From positions 1,798,001 through 1,862,000 of the forward strand of contig OZ244812.1 of NCBI GenBank assembly GCA_965220205.1: 64,000 bases of DNA, written 5' to 3'. The notes below the pieces were generated by a model that saw nothing but the letters and a program-made list of their open reading frames with translations, was not told the origin of the DNA and searched no databases. Positions 52,197 through 61,312 of the stretch are shown piece after piece. Position numbers and translations under genes: made by a program. Position 1 is the stretch's first letter, and each line of letters starts with the position of its first letter. Source of the stretch: G965220205 sp965220205 (GTDB taxonomy: Bacteria; Chloroflexota; Dehalococcoidia; Lucifugimonadales; Australimonadaceae).

Positions 52197-53870
52197 CTAC
52201 ATCGTCTCGGGCGCGGTCATGCCCATGAGCCCTAGGGTGCGCGCGAGCGCTATCCTGCTGGCCTCGACCAGCTTCAGCCGCGCCTTCATCAACGGCGCCT
52301 CCGCCGGGTCCCGCGTGAGTACGCGGCAGTGGTCGTAGAACCCGTGGAACGCGGTCGCCAGCTCGACCGCGTAGTGCGGCAGCGAGTGCGGAGCCAGCGT
52401 CACCGCGATCGAGTCGACGATCTCCGGCAACTGGAGCATCTTGCGGACCATCGCCATCTCAGCATCGTCCGTGAGCAGCGATACGTCTCCGTCCTCCCAC
52501 GTCACTTGCTGCTCGGCCGCCTGCCGTAGGATGCCCGCGATGCGCGCGTGGGCGTACTGCACGTAGTAGACCGGGTTGTCGTTCGACTCCTTCTTGGCCA
52601 GCTCGAGGTCGAACTCCATCTGGCTCTCGGCGGCGCGCGCCAGGAAGAAGAAGCGGCAGGCGTCCGGCCCGACCTCGTCGACGAGGTCGGCCAGCGTCAC
52701 GATCTGGCCGGTGCGCTTCGAGGCGCGCACGATGTCGCCGCCGGACTTCAGCGTCACGAGCTGCGAGATGATGATCGTGAGCCGCACCGGGTCGATGCCG
52801 AGCGCTTGGAGCACGGTCTTCATCCGCGACACGTGTCCCTGGTGGTCGGCGCCCCAGAGGTCGATCACGCGGTCGAAGCCCCGGCGCTCGAACTTGTCCC
52901 GGTGGTATGCAATGTCCGCCGCGAAATAGGTCGGTTTGCCGGTGGACCGCACCAGCACGTTGTCTTTGTCGTCGCCCAGGGACGTCGACGTGAACCACGT
53001 AGCGCCGTCGCGCTCGACGGTGTAACCGCGCTCGGCGAGCGTTGCCATCGCCTGCGCGTAGCTGCCGTTGTCGTGCAGATCGTGCTCGCGGAACCAGACG
53101 TCGAACCGGACGCCGATGCGTTCGAGGTCCGCACCGATGGCGTCGATCATACGGTCGATGCCCACGGCGCCGAGCTCCCGCACGCCGTCGGCCCGCTCCA
53201 TCGTCAGGAACCGGTCGCCGAAGTCCCCGGCAAGCTGGCGGCCCAGCACCTCCAGGTACTCGCCGCGGTAGCCGTCCTCGGGGATGCGTTCGTCGTCGCG
53301 GCCAAGCGCCTGGGCGTACCGGACGAACGCCGACTCGTAGAACAGCTCCATCTGCGTGCCGGTGTCGTTGACGTAGTACTCGCGGCTGACCCCGAAGCCC
53401 GCGGCCGCAAGCGACTCGGCGAGTGCGCTGCCGAGCACGGCGCCGCGCGCGTGGCCGACGTGTACGGGCCCAGTCGGGTTGACGCTCACGAACTCGACCT
53501 GGACCGACCGACCCGTCCCCGCGTCGACGTTGCCGAACTCCGCGCCGGCCGCCCGTATCGCCTCCACCTGGGCCTGGAGCCACTCCCGGCTCAGCGCGAC
53601 GTTGACGAAGCCGGGAGACGCCGCGCGAGCGCTCCCGATCGCGCCGTCCGCCTGGACGTTGGCCGCGACGCACTCCGCAATGGCCAGCGGGCTCATGCGC
53701 AGCGGCTTGGCGAGACGCAGAGGGAGGCTCGACGCGAAGTCCCCGTGCTCCGGGTTCTGCGGACGCTCGACGGGGGCGTTGGGGACCTCGGCCGCGGGCA
53801 GAGCGCCCGTGCGTTGGGCCTGCGCCAACGCCTCAGCGATGCGCTGTTCGATGATCTGACGGACCAGCAT
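52197..53870 (-). CDS. argS: Arginine--tRNA ligase
   Basis: This is a full-length 557-residue class I aminoacyl-tRNA synthetase that charges tRNA-Arg in the cytoplasm. It has the N-terminal Add-1 domain, the HIGH-like motif HVGH (in PTGPVHVGHARG, about residue 137), a Rossmann core with WGADHQGH, and a KMSKS-like region ASKRTGQ. The C-terminal anticodon-binding helical bundle is intact. It is divergent from recG, with a 76-base intergenic region that must hold both promoters. Confidence 0.95.
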   Translation of the reverse strand: MLVRQIIEQRIAEALAQAQRTGALPAAEVPNAPVERPQNPEHGDFASSLPLRLAKPLRMSPLAIAECVAANVQADGAIGSARAASPGFVNVALSREWLQAQVEAIRAAGAEFGNVDAGTGRSVQVEFVSVNPTGPVHVGHARGAVLGSALAESLAAAGFGVSREYYVNDTGTQMELFYESAFVRYAQALGRDDERIPEDGYRGEYLEVLGRQLAGDFGDRFLTMERADGVRELGAVGIDRMIDAIGADLERIGVRFDVWFREHDLHDNGSYAQAMATLAERGYTVERDGATWFTSTSLGDDKDNVLVRSTGKPTYFAADIAYHRDKFERRGFDRVIDLWGADHQGHVSRMKTVLQALGIDPVRLTIIISQLVTLKSGGDIVRASKRTGQIVTLADLVDEVGPDACRFFFLARAAESQMEFDLELAKKESNDNPVYYVQYAHARIAGILRQAAEQQVTWEDGDVSLLTDDAEMAMVRKMLQLPEIVDSIAVTLAPHSLPHYAVELATAFHGFYDHCRVLTRDPAEAPLMKARLKLVEASRIALARTLGLMGMTAPETM

Positions 53871-53946
53871 GGTGGGTCAATGTTAGCAGGCGAGGCGCCG
53901 ACTCGTTCCTCGTGCGGCCCGGCTGGCGCTGCGCTACGCTAGGCCC

Positions 53947-56466
53947 GTGACGGACCGGACAACGAATCAGCGCGGCGACGACCTCCTTCGGGCGTTCCGC
54001 AACATCCTGCAAGGCGAGGCCGCCAACGGCTACGCGGACCGGATGGTCAGCGGCGGCCTCGACCTCTTCCTCGCGACGCTTCGAGCGGCGGCGGCGAGCG
54101 CCCCCGCGGTCGCGGCGCTCCAGCGGGAGGGACTGCTCGCGGTCGGCTACGCGGAGCTGCCTCCCGAGAAGCGCAAGCAGTGGGCCGACGAAGCGGGCCG
54201 TGTCCTCGATTCGCCGCTGTTGACGCCGGCGCGCGAGCCTGCGGCTTCGCCCGTCCCGCCGGCGGCGAAGCCGCGCCCGAAGCGTCCGCCGGCGCCCATC
54301 GCCCTCGACTCGCCGATCGAGACGCTCAAGAGCGTGACCCGTCCAAGCGCAACGAAGCTGCGCGGCATGGGGGTACAGACCGTCCGCGACCTCGTGTTCC
54401 TGTTCCCAACGCGCCACATCGACTACAGCGCGCTGCGGCGCATCGCCGAGGTCGTCGAGGGCGAGGAGCAGACGGTGCTCGGCGCTCTCTGGCAGGCGAA
54501 AGAGATCCAGCTGGGCGCGAACCGGCGCGTGAGGGCGACCGAGGCGGTCATCGGCGACGAGACGGGCAACTTGCGTCTCATCTGGTTCAACCAGCCGTAT
54601 GTGGCCGCCAACCTCAGGAGAGCCGCGAGCCGCGCGGCCGCCGGGGCGGAGCACATGCGGTTCTCCGTGAGCGGCAAGGTCAGCGTGTTCAATGGTCGGA
54701 GGCAGATGGACAACCCCGAGTGGGAGGCGGTGGACGACCCGGAAACGAGCGAGCTGGTCAATACGGGCCGCCTGCTGCCCGTCTACCCCTCGACCAAGGA
54801 CCTCTACCAGAAGACGCTCCGCCGCATCGTGCGCGACGCGCTGAACGCCGTCTCCGTCGACGGTCAACTGGCGGTGGACGACCCCCTCCCCGAGGGCCTC
54901 GCCAAGAAACACGGCCTGTGGCCGCTGCCGCGCGCCGTCGCGCAGGCCCACTACCCCGACTCTCCCGCCGCGTTCGAGGAGGCGCGCCGGCGGCTCGCCT
55001 TCGACGAGTTCTTCGTTCTGCAGCTGGCAGTCGCGGCGCGGCGGTCGCGTCCCGCGAGCGAGACGCCGGGCATCGTCCTGACGTCGATGCCGGAGCCGGT
55101 GCAAGCGTTCATACGTTCGTTGCCGTTCGAGCTCACCGCGGGACAGCGCGGGGCGCTGGACGACGCGATGGCCGACGTGGCCGGCGGCGCGCGGCCGATG
55201 AGCCGCCTGCTACAGGGGGACGTCGGCAGCGGCAAGACGGTGGTCGCGCTGGCCATGCTGCTCACGGCGGTCGCCGCCGGCCATCAGGGCGCCATCATGG
55301 CCCCGACCGAGGTGCTCGCCGAGCAGCACTTCCTCAGCGTCCGGCGTCTGCTCAGCGCCGCTCCCCAGCCGGTCTGGGAGCAGGACTGGTTCTCGATATA
55401 CCTCGACGGCCACCGCCGGCCGATCAGCATCGGACTGCTCACCGGGGGCACGCGCGCCGCCCCGCGCCGCGAGATTCTCCGGATGGCGGTCGAGGGGACG
55501 TTGGACATCCTCATCGGCACCCACGCGCTGATTCAGTCGGGCGTCGAGATGCCCCGCCTCGCGCTCGCCGTCGTCGACGAGCAGCACCGGTTCGGCGTGC
55601 TGCAACGGGCCGCGATCCGCAAGCAGAGCGCGCCGCACCTGCTCCTCATGTCGGCGACGCCCATCCCGAGGACGCTCGCCCTCACGCTCTACGGAGACCT
55701 CGATGTGTCCGTGATGCCCGACCTGCCGGCGGGACGGCGGGAGATCACGACCCGCATCGTACCCCCAGCGCGCGCAGGCGACGCCGAGGGTTTCCTCGTG
55801 CAGCAGGCCGCCGAGGGGCGTCAATCGTTCGTCGTCTGCCCGCTCATCGACGAGTCGGAGGCCGTGCTCGCGAGGGCCGCGACGGTCGAGTACGACCGCC
55901 TGCGGTCGACGGCGCTGTCGGGTCTGCGCGTCGGGCTCCTGCACGGCCGTATGGCACTCGGAGAGAAGCAGGCGGTGATGGACGAGTTCCGCGCTGGCGC
56001 GCTGGACGTGCTCGTCACGACTCCTGTGATCGAGGTCGGCGTCGACGTGCCAAACGCGACCGTCATGCTGATCGAGGGCGCCGACCGCTTCGGGCTCGCG
56101 CAGCTCCACCAGCTGCGCGGACGCGTCGGCCGCGGCGAGCATCAGAGCTACTGCTTCCTGCTCGCCGAGTCCTCGTCGGATGAGGCGATGAAGCGCATGG
56201 AGGCGCTGGCGCGGACGAACGACGGGTTCGAGATCGCCGAGGCGGATCTGCGCCTCCGCGGTCCGGGCGACTTCTTCGGGACGCGTCAGTCGGGCCTCCC
56301 GGCGCTGAGGATGGCCCGGCTCGACGACCGCGACCTCCTGGCGCAGGCGCGAGCGGAGGCCGGGCCGCTGTTGCAAGCAGACCCGGGCCTGCGCCGGCAC
56401 GAGGGGCTGGCGGGCGCCGTCGCGCGGTACACGGCCGCGGTGTCCGGCGAGGACGGCGTTTCTTGA
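53947..56466 (+). CDS. recG: ATP-dependent DNA helicase RecG
   Basis: This 839-residue protein remodels stalled replication forks and Holliday junctions. It has an N-terminal extension of about 120 residues, the wedge OB-fold domain (about 150-250), helicase motif I GDVGSGKT (about 424-431), motif II DEQH (about 544-547), motif III SATPIPRT, and motif VI QLRGRVGR. The start is a GTG at 53947; no clear ribosome binding site is present, and it may be leaderless. Confidence 0.94.
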   Translation: MTDRTTNQRGDDLLRAFRNILQGEAANGYADRMVSGGLDLFLATLRAAAASAPAVAALQREGLLAVGYAELPPEKRKQWADEAGRVLDSPLLTPAREPAASPVPPAAKPRPKRPPAPIALDSPIETLKSVTRPSATKLRGMGVQTVRDLVFLFPTRHIDYSALRRIAEVVEGEEQTVLGALWQAKEIQLGANRRVRATEAVIGDETGNLRLIWFNQPYVAANLRRAASRAAAGAEHMRFSVSGKVSVFNGRRQMDNPEWEAVDDPETSELVNTGRLLPVYPSTKDLYQKTLRRIVRDALNAVSVDGQLAVDDPLPEGLAKKHGLWPLPRAVAQAHYPDSPAAFEEARRRLAFDEFFVLQLAVAARRSRPASETPGIVLTSMPEPVQAFIRSLPFELTAGQRGALDDAMADVAGGARPMSRLLQGDVGSGKTVVALAMLLTAVAAGHQGAIMAPTEVLAEQHFLSVRRLLSAAPQPVWEQDWFSIYLDGHRRPISIGLLTGGTRAAPRREILRMAVEGTLDILIGTHALIQSGVEMPRLALAVVDEQHRFGVLQRAAIRKQSAPHLLLMSATPIPRTLALTLYGDLDVSVMPDLPAGRREITTRIVPPARAGDAEGFLVQQAAEGRQSFVVCPLIDESEAVLARAATVEYDRLRSTALSGLRVGLLHGRMALGEKQAVMDEFRAGALDVLVTTPVIEVGVDVPNATVMLIEGADRFGLAQLHQLRGRVGRGEHQSYCFLLAESSSDEAMKRMEALARTNDGFEIAEADLRLRGPGDFFGTRQSGLPALRMARLDDRDLLAQARAEAGPLLQADPGLRRHEGLAGAVARYTAAVSGEDGVS

Positions 56467-56591
56467 CTTCCGCCCCGAGTGGCGGATACCCTCGCAGCCT
56501 AGTTTTCGGGCGCAACAAAGCTTTTGAGAGCCCCCGTACGGCGCTCGACCGTGTATCGGTCTGGCGCATCAGGAAGGCAGGAGGAAGACCC

Positions 56592-57743
56592 ATGGCGGAA
56601 GCAGTTTCGGCAAGCCAGCCAGCCATCGAGGACATAGCCGCCAGCTACGTCAGGTCCCGGCCGTGGCCCTACCGGCGGTGGATGGCGTCCGTGGGGATTC
56701 CGATACACAAGGGATACTTCATTGATGACCTGACCAAGCTGGAGTTGGGCTGGTGGGAGGAGCGCGGGTGCAGCGCGGCCTTCCTCGAGCTCGCCGGCTC
56801 GGAGGGGATATCGGAGACCCGGTTGACCGAGATACCGCCCGGCGCGACGCTCCCGCCGCTCAAGTTCGCGCTGGACGAGGTTGTCTACGTCGTGCAGGGC
56901 AGGGGCTTCTCCACGATCTGGGGCTCGGACGGCTCCTCGAAGAAGTCGTTCGAGTGGCAGAAGAACAGCATGTTCCTCGTCCCCCGGGGACACACCCACC
57001 AGATGAGCAATGCGCAAGGGGACCTGCCGGTCCGTTTGCTGCACTACAACTGCCTTCCCCTCGTCATGGCCACGCTGGCCGACCCGGAGTTCTATTTCAA
57101 CAACGCGCGCGACGAGCAGGACCGCCTGGGCGAGAGCGACGGCGAGTTCTACACGCCCGCGATCGCGGCGCAGATATCCGACGCGACGCTGGCGTTCGGC
57201 GTGCGCGACATCTGGTTCGGCAACTTCTTCCCTGACATGCGAGCGTGGGACAAGCTCGCCGCGCACACGATGCGCGGCGTCGGCGCGAGCGCGGTCTACG
57301 TGCAGTTCCCCGGCTCGGAGATGGCCGCGCACATGTCGGTCTTCCCCGCCCGCACCTACAAGAAGGCGCACCGGCACGGACCTGCGTTCGTGATCGTGAT
57401 CCCGGCCGGCGACGGCTACTCGATCATGTGGGAGGAGGGGAAGGAGAAGATGGTGTTCCCGTGGAAGGAGGGCAGCCTGTTCGTGCCCCCCAACCGCTGG
57501 TTCCACCAGCACTTCAACGTCGGCGAGACGTCCGCCCGCTACCTGGCGTTCCACCCGCCGGTCCAGTTCGAGGGCTGGGCGGAGCAGATCCAGGACCGCC
57601 TGCGCGACCAGATCGAGTTCCCCGACGAGGACCCGTTCGTCCGCCAGACCTTCGAGGCGGAGCTCGCCAAGCGCGGCCTCACCACCCTCATGCCCGAGCA
57701 AGCCTACATCGACCCCGACTACCAGCTCCCCGCCGGGAGCTAG
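56592..57743 (+). CDS. Bicupin domain protein
   Basis: This 383-residue protein has two cupin domains, the first with LKFALDEVVYVVQGRG, the second with KKAHRHGPAFVIVIPAGDG and WFHQHFNVG. It is the closest relative of 24914-26020. AGGAGGAAG precedes the ATG at 56592. It stands alone after recG. The likely role is metal-dependent dioxygenase, isomerase or binding; the substrate is unknown. Confidence 0.83.
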   Translation: MAEAVSASQPAIEDIAASYVRSRPWPYRRWMASVGIPIHKGYFIDDLTKLELGWWEERGCSAAFLELAGSEGISETRLTEIPPGATLPPLKFALDEVVYVVQGRGFSTIWGSDGSSKKSFEWQKNSMFLVPRGHTHQMSNAQGDLPVRLLHYNCLPLVMATLADPEFYFNNARDEQDRLGESDGEFYTPAIAAQISDATLAFGVRDIWFGNFFPDMRAWDKLAAHTMRGVGASAVYVQFPGSEMAAHMSVFPARTYKKAHRHGPAFVIVIPAGDGYSIMWEEGKEKMVFPWKEGSLFVPPNRWFHQHFNVGETSARYLAFHPPVQFEGWAEQIQDRLRDQIEFPDEDPFVRQTFEAELAKRGLTTLMPEQAYIDPDYQLPAGS

Positions 57744-57772
57744 GGGGTAGCGGCCTCCCCACCCTGGCACTT

Positions 57773-57829
57773 CAAGGGCCTCTGTGCTGCTGTCGGTTGT
57801 TTCAGCCAATCGCAACACGGAGGCCCTTG
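57773..57829. repeat. Long inverted repeat after the bicupin gene
   Basis: CAAGGGCCTCTGTG (57773-57786) pairs with CACGGAGGCCCTTG (57816-57829) over 14 positions with one G-U wobble and a 29-base loop. It sits 30 bases after the bicupin stop and could end transcription or stabilise the mRNA, although no T-run follows. The rest of the 380-base gap (57744-58123) shows no gene; a weak copy of the CCTGTCCGAAGG motif of repeat family 1 lies near 57961-57972. Confidence 0.5.
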
Positions 57830-58123
57830 GTTTCGGTGGCAATGGGTTTGGGGGTTGTCTAAGGTCGTCTAGGCCACATCTCTACTCCCCCGTCACAGCG
57901 ACGGGGTTCGCCGCCAGCCCCGTCGAGGGCCAGTCATACCCTCCTGGAGCAGGCCGAAGTCCTGTCCGAAGGTTGAGCAGTCGGTTGAGTGGGCCAAGCT
58001 CAGCTCAGACATTTTAGCTAGAAAGGGCCGAGGGCCGTTGACTGTGGACCGCTAAACTCAACGCACGCCCCGGTCTTCCCTCCAGGCTCGATCAGCATAC
58101 GGCTGCACAGTGCCCGCATAGTC

Positions 58124-58651
58124 ATGCAAGACATAACAATCCGAGCCCTTAACGAGAACGACGCTCGAAACTATCAAGACCTGCGTCTCAGGGGTCTGAA
58201 AGAACACCCTGATGCGTTCGGGTCCACCTACGAGCGCGAGAGCGCCTACACCATGGAGTTCGTAGCCGAGCGGCTCCGCCTGACCGCGGAGTCTCCGAAC
58301 AACTTCACCCTTGGCGCCTACCGTCAAGAAGAGTTGATAGGCGTGGCGACGTTCCGCAGAATAGACGGGCCGAGGGAGCAGCACCGAGGCCACATTTTGG
58401 GTATGTACGTCCGGTTCGAAGACCAGGGAAAGGGCATTGGAAGGGCCCTCCTGTCCAAAGCCATCGATCTTGCCAGGTCGCTTCCCGGACTTGAACAGAT
58501 CGAGCTTGCCGTCGTCACTCGCAACAAGCAGGCAAGGAATCTGTACGCCTCTCTCGGTTTCGCCTCGTACGGCATTGACCCACGAGCCCTTCTCGTCGAT
58601 GGAGAATACCTCGACGAGGAACGCATGGTCCTTTTCCTCTCAGGGTGCTGA
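58124..58651 (+). CDS. GNAT family N-acetyltransferase
   Basis: This 175-residue acetyltransferase has the acetyl-CoA-binding motif A region MYVRFEDQGKGIGRALL (about residues 91-107) with Q-x-x-G-x-G spacing, and motif B NKQARNLYASLGF. ITIRALNENDA at the start is typical of the family. The acceptor substrate is unknown. There is no good ribosome binding site. Composition is less GC-rich than the flanks, and the gene stands between repeat-bearing gaps, consistent with transfer. Confidence 0.82.
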   Translation: MQDITIRALNENDARNYQDLRLRGLKEHPDAFGSTYERESAYTMEFVAERLRLTAESPNNFTLGAYRQEELIGVATFRRIDGPREQHRGHILGMYVRFEDQGKGIGRALLSKAIDLARSLPGLEQIELAVVTRNKQARNLYASLGFASYGIDPRALLVDGEYLDEERMVLFLSGC

Positions 58652-58870
58652 GGGAATAAGGGCTTATGAGACAGTGCGAAGCCAAGAGCCTGCAGGGTAG
58701 TCTCAAGGCCGCCGAACAGAGTCTCCCTAGCATTCTTGGCTAGCTCCGAGTCATTTGTTTGAACCATGCCGGAGCACTGTCGCGGGCTCACTCTTCCCTA
58801 CCCAAGGAGAGGTTGTCAATGAGCCGCGGTTACGACGCAAGCGTATCGCCCCGCCTCCGCCACCGCCCTC

Positions 58871-59181
58871 CAGTCGCCGCTATGACACCGGGCCGTTGCG
58901 CAACCGGCGCCCCGCCTTCTACCCTATCCCAATGGCCCGACCCCGGCGGCAGCTCCGCCCACCGGCCCTCCGGCCCGTCCCCCAGAGGAGGGATGTTTCA
59001 CAATGTCCCCAAATGTCTCACTTGAGAAGAAACCGTCTCCCGCCCCACTCGTAAATCCACGCAGTCTACGAGTAAACGACCTGTGCCATTCCGGTCCATT
59101 CCGGACCGTTCTCCGTCCATTCCCGTCATTCCCATGTGCCATTCCCGCACTCCCATCTGCGGGGGAGAGTCAGAGAAGGGG
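58871..59181 (+). repeat. Dispersed repeat family 1, copy E (about 300 bases)
   Basis: This is an inverted copy of 38247-38550. It carries GTCGCCGCTATGACA, GCCTTCTAC, CTATCCCA, CACTTGAG, the ACTCGTA (59046-59052) and TACGAGT (about 59066-59072) pair, and repeated CATTCC units including a stretch of CCATTCC near 59088-59110. It occupies most of the gap 58652-59249, which otherwise shows no gene; a Pro- and Arg-rich frame there looks like chance. Confidence 0.7.
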
Positions 59182-59249
59182 ACGCGGGAACGACGGAAGG
59201 GGCGCTCCCGGTTGTCCACTCCCTCGTCCCCGCCGATAATGCGCGCGCG

Positions 59250-60362
59250 ATGAAGATCGTCAAGATCGAATGGCGCGGCGTGAAGGTCCCGCTGGGCGTC
59301 CCGGACGAGACGGGCCGGCGCGAGCTCACGCGCTACGGACTGCTGCTCTGGCTCCAGACGGCGGACGGACTCATGGGCGTCGGCGAGGCGTCGCCCCCCG
59401 GTCCCGCCAGCGAACGCTCCATCAGCGGCGTTGCCGCGATGCTCCACGACATCGCACCTTCCGCCCTCGGCCTCAGTCCGGTGCTCGCGTTCGACGTGCT
59501 CTCAGCGCTGCTGCCTCGCTCGAGCGAGGCCGACATCCTCCGCTTCGGCCTCGAGACCGCCACGCTCGACCTGCTGGGCCAGCTCGCGCTCCGGCCCATC
59601 GCCGACCTGCTGGGCGGGATGATCGACTGGGCGCCGATGAGCGCCGACATCAGCTTCGTCCACCCCGACGAAGCGGCCCGGCAGGCGGCCGCCGCCGTTG
59701 CGAACGGCTACGAGTGCGTCAAGGTGTCGCTCGGGTCGCGCAATCCGGACGTCGACGTGGCCGTCGTGCAACAGGTGCGCGAGGCGGTCGGGCCGGACAT
59801 CGCGGTCCGGGCCGACGCCGACGGCGTCTGGACTCCGGAATGGGCCGTCGACCTCATCAGGCGGCTCGAGCCGTTCAACCTCGAGTTCGTGGAGCAGCCC
59901 GTGATGGACCGCGACCTCAGCGGGATGGCGCGGGTGCGGCGCTCCGTGAGCACGCCCATCGCTGCGGACGAACCGGTGACGGGAGTCGCGGCGGCGCAGC
60001 GCGTGATCGACGCGGCGGCCGCCGACGTGCTGGTCGTCAAGTTGGCCGGGGCGGGCGGCATACGCAACGCGCAGACCATCATGGAGCTAGCGCGCACGCA
60101 CGGGTTGGGCGCCGTCGTCAACTGCGGCATGGAGACCGGCGTCGGCTTGGCCGCGTCGCTGCACGCGGCGGCCTCGCTCGGGTCCGCGTCCGCGTCGGGA
60201 CTCGGCACGGGGACGCTGCTCGAGCACGACCTGCTCACGATCCCGCTGGCGCCCGTGCGCGGGCACATCACGGTCCCGCAGATGCCGGGGCTGGGGATCG
60301 ACGTGGACCGCGACGCGGTCGACCGCTACACAACAGGGGTCATGGGCGTTATCGCGGGTTAG
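59250..60362 (+). CDS. Enolase-superfamily enzyme (muconate cycloisomerase/mandelate racemase type)
   Basis: This 370-residue protein has an N-terminal capping domain and a (beta/alpha)7-beta barrel. Metal ligands are visible as Asp in RADADG, Glu in EFVEQP and Asp in AADEP, and the sixth-strand Lys in VVKLAGAGG is present. The KxK motif on strand two reads KVS, so the second catalytic Lys is replaced by Ser, leaving only one of the usual acid/base pair. It may be an epimerase-like enzyme with altered chemistry. The ATG at 59250 starts the capping domain cleanly; no strong ribosome binding site is seen. Confidence 0.83.
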   Translation: MKIVKIEWRGVKVPLGVPDETGRRELTRYGLLLWLQTADGLMGVGEASPPGPASERSISGVAAMLHDIAPSALGLSPVLAFDVLSALLPRSSEADILRFGLETATLDLLGQLALRPIADLLGGMIDWAPMSADISFVHPDEAARQAAAAVANGYECVKVSLGSRNPDVDVAVVQQVREAVGPDIAVRADADGVWTPEWAVDLIRRLEPFNLEFVEQPVMDRDLSGMARVRRSVSTPIAADEPVTGVAAAQRVIDAAAADVLVVKLAGAGGIRNAQTIMELARTHGLGAVVNCGMETGVGLAASLHAAASLGSASASGLGTGTLLEHDLLTIPLAPVRGHITVPQMPGLGIDVDRDAVDRYTTGVMGVIAG

Positions 60363-60377
60363 CCCGGTCGGGCGGCG

Positions 60378-61172
60378 CTACTTGGCGGCGAAGGCCTGCT
60401 GCAGCGTCGGCAGACTGAAGACCGCGGGCTCGTGGCCTACCGCGTAGTCGTAGAGCGCCGCCTTGAAGATACCCTCGAGGGTCTGCACGACCATGACCGC
60501 GACGCCTCCGAGCAGGACGCTGACCATGATCCCCGCAGCGACGTTGACGAGGCCGATGAGCACAGCCGGAATCGCGGCGGCCAGGAGGGCCCCGACGTAG
60601 ACGAGGGCGAACCCGAACGACGCGGTGATCTGTCGGCCCCATGTTTCCCGGATGATGCCGACGGAGCGCTTGATGCTCGTGATGGGGCCGTGCCCCTCGG
60701 AGACCATCACCGGGATGACGAAGAAGGTGAAGAAGCCCCAGACGCCGGAGATGATGTTGGCAATGAAGCGAGCGCCGGGTATCCGGTCCGCGCCGCGGAG
60801 CAGCATGAGCAGAGCGGTTACGACGGCGGACACGAGCGCCCAGAGGACGATGTGGTGGATGTGGCGCAGCGCGTGGCCGAGCCCGCCCCTGATGTCCGGG
60901 TCGCCGCCCCGGAGCCGTTCGAGCGCCGAGGCGACCAGCGCCGCGCTGAAGAAGATCGTCACGATGTAGATGGTCACCAGGTATGCCGCGCCCGCGATCG
61001 AGAGGCTCGCGGAGTCGGCGGGCCCCAAGAGCAAGAACGGCGTGAACAGCAGGCTCACGACCACGATGCCGACGACGGAGAAGACGGGGAAGGCGATGAG
61101 CTCCTTGTCCAGCATGAGCACGCTCCAGCTCATCTTCATTAAACTGAACGTGTGGCCAATCGTCTTGAACAT
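60378..61172 (-). CDS. DUF6159-like multi-pass membrane protein
   Basis: This 264-residue protein begins MFKTIGHTFSLMKMSWSVLM, followed by about six membrane segments and a cytoplasmic HALRHIHHIVLWALVSA stretch. It matches the DUF6159 family as I recall it, of unknown function. The ATG at 61172 has CCGGAG upstream; the longer frame to 61262 adds only a polar, unsupported extension. It converges with the enolase-superfamily gene and is divergent from the oxidoreductase gene that follows. Confidence 0.72.
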   Translation of the reverse strand: MFKTIGHTFSLMKMSWSVLMLDKELIAFPVFSVVGIVVVSLLFTPFLLLGPADSASLSIAGAAYLVTIYIVTIFFSAALVASALERLRGGDPDIRGGLGHALRHIHHIVLWALVSAVVTALLMLLRGADRIPGARFIANIISGVWGFFTFFVIPVMVSEGHGPITSIKRSVGIIRETWGRQITASFGFALVYVGALLAAAIPAVLIGLVNVAAGIMVSVLLGGVAVMVVQTLEGIFKAALYDYAVGHEPAVFSLPTLQQAFAAK

Positions 61173-61312
61173 CGGGAAACTCCGGTCGCGGTTCTTCCCC
61201 AGCACCGTACCATAGTCTGACGCGACAGGGGGAGCGCGAAGCCGGCCGCTCGAGCGCCGCAAACCCGTCCGGGCCCGGCGCGCGTACCATGTAACGAGAC
61301 GGCACTCAACCC

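Noticed and set aside
58755..59054. Pro- and Arg-rich frame of 99 residues
   Set aside because: It lies within and beside a dispersed repeat, is low complexity and has no ribosome binding site.
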